A stretch of 64,000 nt of DNA from Varanus komodoensis (taxonomy: Eukaryota > Chordata > Lepidosauria > Squamata > Varanidae): contig NW_025335568.1 of NCBI RefSeq assembly GCF_004798865.1, forward strand, positions 6,912,018-6,976,017, in the 5' to 3' direction. Both the position numbers and the translations under genes were made by a program. Below, one piece after another: positions 57,216-64,000 of the stretch. How positions within the stretch are numbered: position 1 is the first letter of the stretch; the number at the start of each line of letters is the position of its first letter. The notes beneath the pieces are model-generated. The model searched no databases. It worked only from the letters and a program-made list of their open reading frames with translations, and was not told the DNA's origin.

Positions 57216-58199
57216 AGGATCAGCCCCAGGCCTCAACTCACGCAGCTCAAGACATGTTGGGCAGATGAACGGAGCCTGCTAATGAGGAGGAGTGTGAATC
57301 CCCATCAGTGGTCCAGGGTCCACGAGCTGAGAAGTATCAGGTGCTCTAAGTGAATGTCCCTGGAGCAAGAGCACCCACTCGAGAGACAAGTGTTGGTCAA
57401 GTCATGAAGGGAGGAGGGAGATTCCATTCCAGAACCACTTCTTGCTAAAAGGACACATTTCCTTAATGGCTAGGATTCCAAATATGCTCGGTTCTTTTAT
57501 CATTGACTTCTGCAGTGCAGTTCATCTGTACTTTTAAGACCATTTGGTTGTCTTGCCTTAACTTAATGAAGCTTTCAGTTCGCAAGCCAATGTTTTGGTC
57601 TACTTGAGAGGAAGGAGAGTGAGAAATATTGTCTCAACAACCAATTTGAACACAGATCATCTTACAGAGGGGAAATGAGCGGCTATAGCAGCAAACATGG
57701 ACCCACAAATGCCAATGAATGTGAGATGTGTGCAGTGGGGTTGTCTGAACCTCTCTCATCTTTCCCAGTGCATTTCCACCTTGATTGTGTCTAATAAACC
57801 TGAGCATTGCTTACACATTATATTACTACTCCTACGTTACACTGGTATCCTCACAGCTTCCTCTTGGCTTCAAGCACACACTTCCGTTTTCTCTCCAGTG
57901 TCAATAAAAACAGGTACCAGTGATCATTCTTTCTTCCCCTAAAGTTCCTAGAAATATGGGAAAGGGTTGGGGTTAGGGGTATGTTGCAGGGAATATGTGG
58001 GAACACACAAAATTTAATTGCCGTTGTGCTGAGTATTTTGTGGTTTTCATTCCAGGCAATTTGTGTGGCAGATGGGTGGATGTATTGGAAGAAAATCTCC
58101 CATGAAAAAGGCTAGGGAGGGGAAGAATTGTGTAGGTTTTTCTTTTTGGAGAGGGAGGGAGGCAGGGGCTCTGAGTAACTTGTAAGTACAGGGGCTGGT
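57216..58199. other. non-coding DNA, no gene seen
   Basis: No gene was recognised. The segment 57,510-57,600 (TTTTAAGACCATTTGGTTGT, ATGAAGCTTTCAGTTCG) is faintly like a common reptile repeat with AAAGACCAA...AAGCTTTC wording, but it is too diverged to assign. Confidence 0.3.
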
Positions 58200-58560
58200 T
58201 TAAGGAGTCTTCTTTCTATGTTTCATAACAGTGGGCTCTGCAGCTCCGCACCGGGCTCAATCTAATTTACAACCATCAAAGATGAGATTGCACATGTTGC
58301 TGAATGCATAACATGGTCCTTCGGCCCTGAGACTGTGTGCAAAACAAAAGAATTCAAATTCCTCCACAGAAAGGAACACAGATTGATGGACCCTCCCAAT
58401 CTTCACATCCATTATTTCAGATTTCTATTGTGCTCCCTGCGAACAGCCCTGGCCTCCACTCCCGCATCAGCTTCCTTTGGCCCACTGTGCTTTTCTGCTC
58501 TACAATCCATCTTTTGTCCTAGCTGAGAAAGATCATTAATGAGCTTGACCTTCTACTTTG
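58200..58560. promoter_or_regulatory. candidate conserved non-coding block
   Basis: Unique, repeat-free sequence with CTCAATCTAATTTACAACCA, GAAAGATCATTAATGAGC and similar words. Two overlapping plus-strand frames (58,335-58,526) are in different phases and have no domains. Weakly supported. Confidence 0.2.
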
Positions 58561-58835
58561 TGCTGATAAATGCAGACAATCCTAGCCTTGCCACTTGGAA
58601 AGAGGGCACCTGCTCCCACGGTTAAACCATCGTTCAAGGAGGATGTGAGCGGAGCCAGCCTGAGACAGCCTGACACCTGCAGCAGAATGCTCAGGGTCCC
58701 CGGCAATGAGCACAGAATGACCTGCTCAATCATTGGAGCACCACTGAATGATGCTCAAAGCCTGCCACCTTGGGCTGTGCTCAGACTACGGGGAGAAGTA
58801 GGATGGCCACCTCCACACGCCGGCCACTCTGTTTA

Positions 58836-59072
58836 GCCTGTCCGTGACCCTACAGACTTCTTGGCCCAATCATTCAGGGTGCAGGTCTAGAGAGAGGAAA
58901 GGCCTACAGCTCCCAGCATGCCCCATCCCCATGTCTAGAGAGAGCATGCCCCATCCCCAGGTCTAGAGAGAGGAAAGACCTACAGCTCCCAGCCTGTCCG
59001 TGACCCTACAGACTTCTTGGCCCAATCATTCAGGGTGCAGGTCTAGAGAGAGGAAAGGCCTACAGCTCCCAG
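58836..59072. repeat. recent tandem duplication (81-bp unit, nested 33-bp repeat)
   Basis: An 81-bp unit at 58,836-58,916 recurs identically at 58,992-59,072. The 75 bases between hold a further partial copy of its right end (about 58,959-58,991, one difference) and a doubled CATGCCCCATCCCCA word. Each unit ends in CCTACAGCTCCCAG, which resembles the ZNF143/SBS binding motif (ACTACAnnTCCCAGnATGC). The first copy continues CATGCC and so matches it best. Identity of the two 81-bp copies implies a recent duplication. Confidence 0.93.
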
Positions 59073-59691
59073 CTCACCCCATGATCAGGAGACCTGGAGA
59101 GGAGTCTCCTTTCAGGTCTCCTCGATTCATGCAGAAAGATCAGGGCTGCTGCAGTAGACGGGGAGCAGTGTGCAAGCCTCACCCAATTGTGTATTGAATA
59201 TTAGAACGGCTGCCTAGAAATAGCATATCTCCGGCAGCATTCCTCAAGGCCTCTCTTCTGCTCCAATCCATGTGATTCAGGACACCCACATGGAGCCGAT
59301 TGACGCCCATTGATCGTGAACTCAGGGTTCACCACAGGATGGAAGGAGGCAGTGCTGGGTCCAGGTCTGGAGGGACCATGGGCAAACCACACTCAACAGC
59401 ACCCATCCCACAGTGAGCTGGACAGCCACCTACCACTGTCCACTAGCGCTGCAACAAAGCTCTGAAACACCGTCCCTCCCAAGTCTGCAATCTGTCCGTC
59501 CCCTGCCTGGCCCTGTCCTAAAAAGCAAGGTAAGCCAAGAGGATGTCCACAAGCATTTGCGGAAGCCCCACTGCATTCCCAGCAACCTTCTTCCATGGGG
59601 CACAAACAAAGACTACACATTACTTGTGCAGAAGAGGGGTTCTGCCTGCACAGGGGTCATGCAGGACTCTATTCCTAGTGAGTGCAACACA
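59073..59691. other. non-coding DNA, no gene seen
   Basis: No gene recognised; small frames without domains. Confidence 0.35.
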
Positions 59692-59796
59692 ACATAGAAA
59701 CATAGAAAACAGAGCGAGTCAGAAGGGGCCTCCTGGGCCATCCAGTCTGACCCCTGGCACCAGCCGGCTCCGCTCACGACATGCCCACCATGTGAA
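59692..59796 (-). mobile_element. CR1 LINE 3' terminus, antisense, very short
   Basis: ACATAGAAACATAGAAAACA, GAGCGAGTCAGAAGGGGCC and CATCCAGTCTGACCCCTGG, then GACATGCCCACCATGTG. It is the same subfamily as 4,330 and 56,765, truncated within the last codons of ORF2. Confidence 0.92.
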
Positions 59797-60399
59797 GTTG
59801 GACTCACGGCCCCAAGAAGGCAGCCACAGTCCAGGAAGCTGAGTCCAGGGGATCCAACAGATCCCCATTCCCAAAATGATTCCTCACACATCCTGAGTGT
59901 CTCCAGCTGCTGTTGATCCTCACTGTCTTTCCAAACTCTGCCACCATTTGCTTCCTTGACAAGCCACAGACTGGGGAACAGTGGCATCATCTCCTCCTCC
60001 TCCTCCTCCTCTTTTCACCGGCATCATCTGGGCCAGAGAAAAAGGTACACCAGCAATCAGGCCGTAATGGTGAACTAGGAGAACAATAGCAGTGTCTCCT
60101 GATGGAGTACAGAACTTCAGCAGATGCCCAACCAGGACTTCCCTGGATGCCAGCTCTGGAAGATGGAACCTATTTTTTCAATGTCCCTCTGTAAAGTGCT
60201 CACTGGTGTGCCATGCACATTTAAATGAGAATTGGATTTGAATCTCTCCCCGCCGTACACACCAGAGGAGCCAACGAAGGGTACAGACGCCCTCTGAGTC
60301 CATAGCCCCTCGCTCTTGCTTTCTGCGCAGCCCACATGAGCTGCGAGGGGAGACAACAGCTTGAATGTCTGCAGCCATTTCTCTTGGCCTCCGTTTTTC
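59797..60399. other. non-coding DNA, no gene seen
   Basis: Includes a (CTC)n run at 59,991-60,012. The phrase TTTCAATGTCCCTCTGTAAA at 60,176 resembles TTTCAATGTCCCCCTGCAGA at 56,262; the common origin is uncertain. Confidence 0.35.
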
Positions 60400-60960
60400 A
60401 TTCTGATGTGAGACCTAATAAGTCACCCAGGAGCAACATTATAACAGTTACCGATCAGAAAGCCCTAGGGAATAATAAGCATTCCATCGGTGCTCGTGAA
60501 AAGGGCCTCACAGCATAGCAACACACTACGGAGGAATACTGTATATTTTGCTAACAACAACCTCTGATTTTTAAACAAAGGGTTCATTAAAAGTCAGATT
60601 TACAAAGAGCCTCCAGCTTTCCTTTCATTAGCATCCCAGGACTGGGGAGGCGGCTGGGAATACAGTTCTGCTTTTGCAAGCTGTGGCATGCCTGCATAAT
60701 TTTACGGAGTCCAAGTGCTTAAATTCTTAATAAATCAGGTTTCATGCAATGCAAACTCTCCCTGAGCTCAGTTGGAGAAAAGAAAATGGACAGGAGGCAG
60801 GACAGTGTTTGTATGGAGGAAGAAGGGAGAAGAAATTACTGCCTATTCTTTCCTTTAAAGTTTGGGAAATCTGTGTGTTCCATCACCTAATGAACCACAG
60901 AAGGAAATTGTGTTTATAGTTTGCAAACAAGCACCTATATCTTTGTCCAGGCATAATGAT
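60400..60960. promoter_or_regulatory. candidate conserved non-coding element
   Basis: Repeat-free block with GACCTAATAAGTCACCCAGG, GGGAATAATAAGCATTCC, TTTTTAAACAAAGGGTTCAT, CCTTTCATTAGCATCCC, GCATAATTTTACGG and TTAAATTCTTAATAAATCAG. It has many TAAT/ATTA cores, an ACAAAG HMG-type word, and no long open frame. Enhancer-like by composition only. Confidence 0.35.
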
Positions 60961-61039
60961 TTTCCTGGGGAAGACGAACAGCCTGAAAGCTGTTGAGAGT
61001 AATATTTCACATCTTAAAATCACACTAGACTCACAGCAT

Positions 61040-61160
61040 TCCCTAACATGGTGAGCTCCAGATCCTGTGACTACAGCTCCCAGATTGCAACAACATTGGA
61101 TATGCTGGCTGGGGTTGATGGAAGCTGAAGTCTAAAACAGCCACAGCTGTGGAAAGCCTA
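61040..61160. repeat. palindromic interspersed repeat (CTACAGCTCCCA arm)
   Basis: The left arm GACTACAGCTCCCAGATTGC and the right arm GGGGTTGATGGAAGCTGAAG-TC are roughly reverse complements around GCTGGCT. It is the best-preserved copy of this family in the window. Confidence 0.6.
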
Positions 61161-61419
61161 CTTCTCCTTGGATCTCCATAGCGATGATGATGAGCTCTAT
61201 GCAAGAGACTTGGACTATGTAAGGAATATGTTCTTTGGAGTTCTGGGTTCAGCTCCCCAGACTCTGCCCGGTTTCCTCATGGCTGTTGGCCAAGGGTCCA
61301 TGCAGCGCTCACCAACAATTGAGCATGCACAACGGCCGTGCAAATGAAGTGCTTCTTCAGCACACGTGCCTTGCAGTTTTTGTTTGTGCTGCACAGTACA
61401 CAGAAGGAAGTTGCTGGTT
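61161..61419. other. non-coding DNA, no gene seen
   Basis: Nothing recognised. The 131-residue frame 61,235-61,630 runs from here through the unnamed repeat and has no known domain. Confidence 0.35.
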
Positions 61420-61530
61420 GTGCCACTGGAGTTCCATGCATGTTTGCAGGTTTTATTTCAGCTGGGCTGTCTTTCTGAGACCAGGCCGAGTGCAAGAGGA
61501 AGTCCACAATCTGCAGAAGGACAGATTCCA
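61420..61530 (+). repeat. unnamed interspersed repeat, copy 3
   Basis: TTCCATGCATGTTTGCAGG, GAGACCAGGCCGAGTGCAAG, AGGAAGTCCA and GACAGATTCCA follow the same order and spacing as the right half of the copy at 33,375-33,515. Confidence 0.45.
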
Positions 61531-61796
61531 TGGAGCTTTGCCACATCACCGTAAAAGGTTTTGCTTACAGTATAGCAGCAACGATGATAACAAACATACA
61601 GGATCTCATTCACCTTCAGGCAGGGTTTAATCAAAGCCTTGCTTGCAATTGTGCAAGAATACTGTTCTTATTCTCATCCTCCAGATTTGTGAGTGGAACA
61701 AACCAGGGAAGGGAGATAATAACTTCTCCCCAGTTTCTGGTGGCAGGAAAAAATTCCGATAAATTTCAAGGGAATTACTGCTTACTCTGATGGTGG

Positions 61797-61858
61797 TGTT
61801 TTGTTCTGTTTTGCTCTGTTTTGCTCTGTTTCGCTTTCTTTTCTTTTCTTTTGTTATT
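61797..61858. repeat. TTTTGCTCTG decamer and TTTTC simple repeat
   Basis: About three copies of a TTTTGCTCTG-like decamer followed by TTTTCTTTTC pyrimidine repeats. Confidence 0.8.
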
Positions 61859-61864
61859 ATCACT

Positions 61865-62470
61865 ATGATTCATTGATTGATTGATTATTTCATTTCTGAA
61901 ACACCCCATAGGCAAAACTCTCTGGATGGTTTACAACAATCCATAAAGTGAGACAATAAAACACTATAAAAATGCTATAAAATCAGAGAAACATTAGAAA
62001 GTTTAGAACAGCTGAAACAAAACAAGGAATAGCTCTGTTAAAAAAAAAAAAAAAACATATGGGTAATCCCCTCGAGGTCCTGGGTTTTGAAGTAGATGTT
62101 TAAATGCCTTAGCACAAAGAGCCATCTTAACACGGCCTGGTAACATGATGAGCTTAGTGCCAGATGTGCTGCAGTGGAGAGGTCGTTCCCCAGGTGAAGG
62201 GCCACCCCTGTCGTCTCCCTTGCAGTTGGCACTCAGAGGAAGGCCCCCGAGCTTGACCATTGCATCCAGGTTGCTCACCCTCAGGAGAGGAGCTCTGACA
62301 GGTAACGCTGTCCCAAGCTGGGTAAGGCTTTACAGTTAAAACCAACACTTTGAATGGGTCCTGGAAGTACTGAGGTGCACAGGGCAGGTGGACCAGAACC
62401 AGGTTTACATGTTTGGACTTATGGGGCCTACTTATTAATCTGGCTGCTGCATTCTGCGGAAGCTCTTGCT
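61865..62470 (-). mobile_element. L2 LINE 3' half, antisense
   Basis: The left end has a (TGAT)n run and the reversed L2 terminus (GGCAAAACTCTCTGGATGGT). After an A-rich UTR with an A16 tract (62,040-62,055) comes the decayed C-terminal coding part. Its right end reads in reverse NAAARLISRPHKSKHVNLVL followed by FQDPFKVLVLTVKPYPAW, matching L2 blocks QNAAARL and FKVLVLTFKALHG. Several interruptions are present. Confidence 0.88.
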
Positions 62471-62879
62471 AACTCTTAGCATGTAATGCTGCGCATGTGT
62501 ATGGAGGAAGATTGCTAGCATCTTTCCAACCAGGATCTTTCTCTATAAACATGCTCAAGGCTGTACCCATATTCTCTGGGGAAAGTGTGTGTGGACTCAG
62601 ACCAGTGGCCAGAGCAAGCATGACCCTTTCCCCTTCTTGAATGGTTCCCATGTAGGGTTCCAAAACTATGTTTGTCCATGTGATTGTGGAGCATGCTCCT
62701 TGCCCTGGAAGTTCCCTTGTCTCATTGCGGAAATGTTGGAAGATATTCTCCTTGGAACATCTGGCTCCTTGGAAGGACCAAACTTTTCCATGAAGAACTC
62801 TAGGGGTGGACCAAGGTGCACTCCGCATCTTCAGTCCACCCCCTGAACCCTTCTGGAGGTGGATCGAGGATCACTCAAC
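62471..62879. other. non-coding DNA, no gene seen
   Basis: Nothing recognised between the L2 and the zinc-finger LINE end. Confidence 0.35.
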
Positions 62880-63545
62880 CTTTCCACAGGTGGCTGCTTT
62901 TGAGGATCCGGTGGCAGGACAAGGTGCCAGACACAGAGGTTCTCTCCAGAGCAGGCCTGCCATCAGTTCACACCCTGCTGATGAAAGCCCAGACGTGCTG
63001 GGCAGGCCATGTTGCAAGGATGCCAGACCACCACATCCCCAAACAGCTCTTCTATGGGGAGCTGCCTCAAGGAAAGCGATCGCACCGGGGACAAAAGAAG
63101 CAATACAAAGACATGCTGAAAGCGTCTCTCAAGTCCCTGGTTCTCAACACCACCTCCTGAGAGGCCCTGGCACAAGACCAATCAACATGGAGCACGCTGA
63201 TCCTCCAAGGCTGCCAAACTTCTGAAGCCAGAAGGACAACCACAGCACAAGAGAAGCGAGCACTCCGTAAAGCCAGAGTTGCAAATGTTGCAACAGTGGT
63301 GCCCACACACGTCTGCCCGACATGTGGCAGAACACTCCGTGCCTGTATTGGCCTTATCAGTCACCTGCGGACACACCGTGGACAACTCTCAACCCGTTAG
63401 ATGTCAAGGTCCTCATCGAAAACGATGGACGAACATCATCATGAGACTCCGCAGCCAAAGAATGCCATTGTCGAAAGCTACTCTGCCTATGGCGCACATG
63501 CCCTCAGGTCTGGCCATGACGGTAGGTGCCTGAAGTCCAGGACTT
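62880..63545 (+). mobile_element. non-LTR retrotransposon C-terminus with C2H2 zinc finger
   Basis: The sense strand (frame through 62,897) reads LLLRIRWQDKVPDTEVLSRA, then CWAGHVARMPDHHIPKQLFY and GELPQGKRSHRGQKKQYKD. This WxGHVxRMxDxRxPKxxxYGEL pattern is the RNase H-distal tail of proteins usually annotated as endonuclease-reverse transcriptase. After one in-frame TGA (63,158) the reading continues to a finger with CPTCGRTLRACIGLISHLRTH (Cx2C-x12-Hx3H) near 63,321-63,383 and stops at 63,399. The 3' UTR runs to the SINE at 63,546. It is 5'-truncated at about 62,880. It is not BovB, L2 or CR1. The clade is unassigned. It is inactive as a copy, but only one stop is seen in about 165 codons. 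Confidence 0.8.
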
Positions 63546-63821
63546 AGAGGGTGGCACAGTGGCTTGAACCACTGCGCCCCTGGGCTTGTGGACTGAAAGG
63601 CTGGCAGTTCGAATCCAAGCGACCGAGTGATCTCCCGTTGCTTTGCCCCAGCTTCTGCCAACCTAGCAGTTTGAAAGAATGCAAATGCGAGTAGATAAAT
63701 AGGTACAATTTTGCTGGCCACCCATGGAAACTGTCTGGACAAAAACTGGCTCTCTCAGCTAAGAAATGGAGTTGGACATGACTAGACTTAATGTCATGGG
63801 GAAACCTTTACCTTTACCTTA
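63546..63821 (+). mobile_element. Sauria SINE, internally shortened
   Basis: Sense copy with A box TGGCACAGTGG at 63,552-63,562 and B box GTTCGAATC at 63,607-63,615. The body carries TCCCGTTGCTTTGCCCCAGC and the 3' end is AAACCTTTACCTTTACCTT. At about 276 bp it lacks roughly 75 bp of the middle (around the CATGACC region) compared with the copies at 12,254 and 41,804. Confidence 0.93.
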
Positions 63822-64000
63822 CTAAACCCAGGGCTACTGTAAAGTAGTCTGTATGGTGTCTCTGGATTTGGAAGTGGGGATGATTATTATTTTGACTAAA
63901 GAAAGGGCACTTTTAGCCTGCTCATAATGTGAAGTGGGTCAAATGTAGCTTAAGAAAAAGATGGTTTTGGCTACTGGGCTGTAGACAAGCATATTCATAT
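63822..64000. other. non-coding DNA, no gene seen
   Basis: Window end; nothing recognised. Confidence 0.35.

Noticed and set aside
57510-57600. Possible DNA-transposon-derived reptile repeat (AAGACCATTTGG...AAGCTTTCAG)
   Set aside because: Too diverged to assign; no terminal inverted repeats seen.
1-64000. CRISPR arrays, bacterial operons, rRNA genes, or plasmid or viral origins
   Set aside because: The repeat content is vertebrate throughout; no spaced identical direct repeats, ribosome-binding sites or rRNA-like sequence were seen.

Overview
The window looks like nuclear DNA from a squamate reptile (lizard or snake). The main evidence is the mix of repeats. There are three Sauria SINEs (tRNA-type head with A and B boxes, tail ending in CCTTTACCTTTACC). 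There are BovB/RTE LINE C-termini, many L2 LINE 3' ends with the RAFS-VAP-LWNALPREV block, and CR1 LINEs with TTCTATG-type tails. The Sauria SINE is a squamate family, so I am confident at that level. I cannot place the lizard or snake lineage. No host protein-coding gene, rRNA or tRNA gene could be recognised. The longest open frames are antisense or chance frames across transposon copies. The window is best read as intergenic DNA or a long intron.

Layout. 1-12 kb: mostly unique AT-rich DNA with one antisense CR1 (4.3-4.8 kb), an unclassified GC-richer block (5.5-6.25 kb) and small L2/SINE tails. 12-18.6 kb: transposon-rich, with a Sauria SINE with perfect target-site duplication next to a BovB fragment, an L2, and several CR1 pieces including reverse transcriptase sequence. 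18.6-27.7 kb: microsatellites, L2, the first of two solo LTRs (24,670-25,384) and an uninterrupted BovB C-terminus. 27.7-34.5 kb: poor in recognisable repeats. It contains a 47-bp element present twice, 2.5 kb apart, around a TAATTA core, and a short coding-like patch near 31.5 kb. 34.5-36.4 kb: an antisense L2 interrupted by a sense L2 and followed by a SINE. 36.4-49.5 kb: mixed, with several blocks that resemble conserved regulatory DNA (38.3, 46.6 and 48.6 kb), a second Sauria SINE, an L2 and a BovB. 49.5-64 kb: a CR1 tail, the second solo LTR (50,990-51,720, opposite orientation), more CR1 and L2, a recent tandem duplication (58.8-59.1 kb), and a LINE end encoding a C2H2 zinc finger next to a third Sauria SINE.

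There are no genes here that work together as a pathway. The most promising material is non-coding: the duplicated TAATTA element, homeodomain- and octamer-rich blocks that may be enhancers of a distant gene, a three-copy repeat I cannot name, the tandem duplication carrying ZNF143-like sites, and the paired solo LTRs, each with its own matching 4-bp duplication. All family names come from reading the sequence and from remembered consensus features. No database search or alignment was run.
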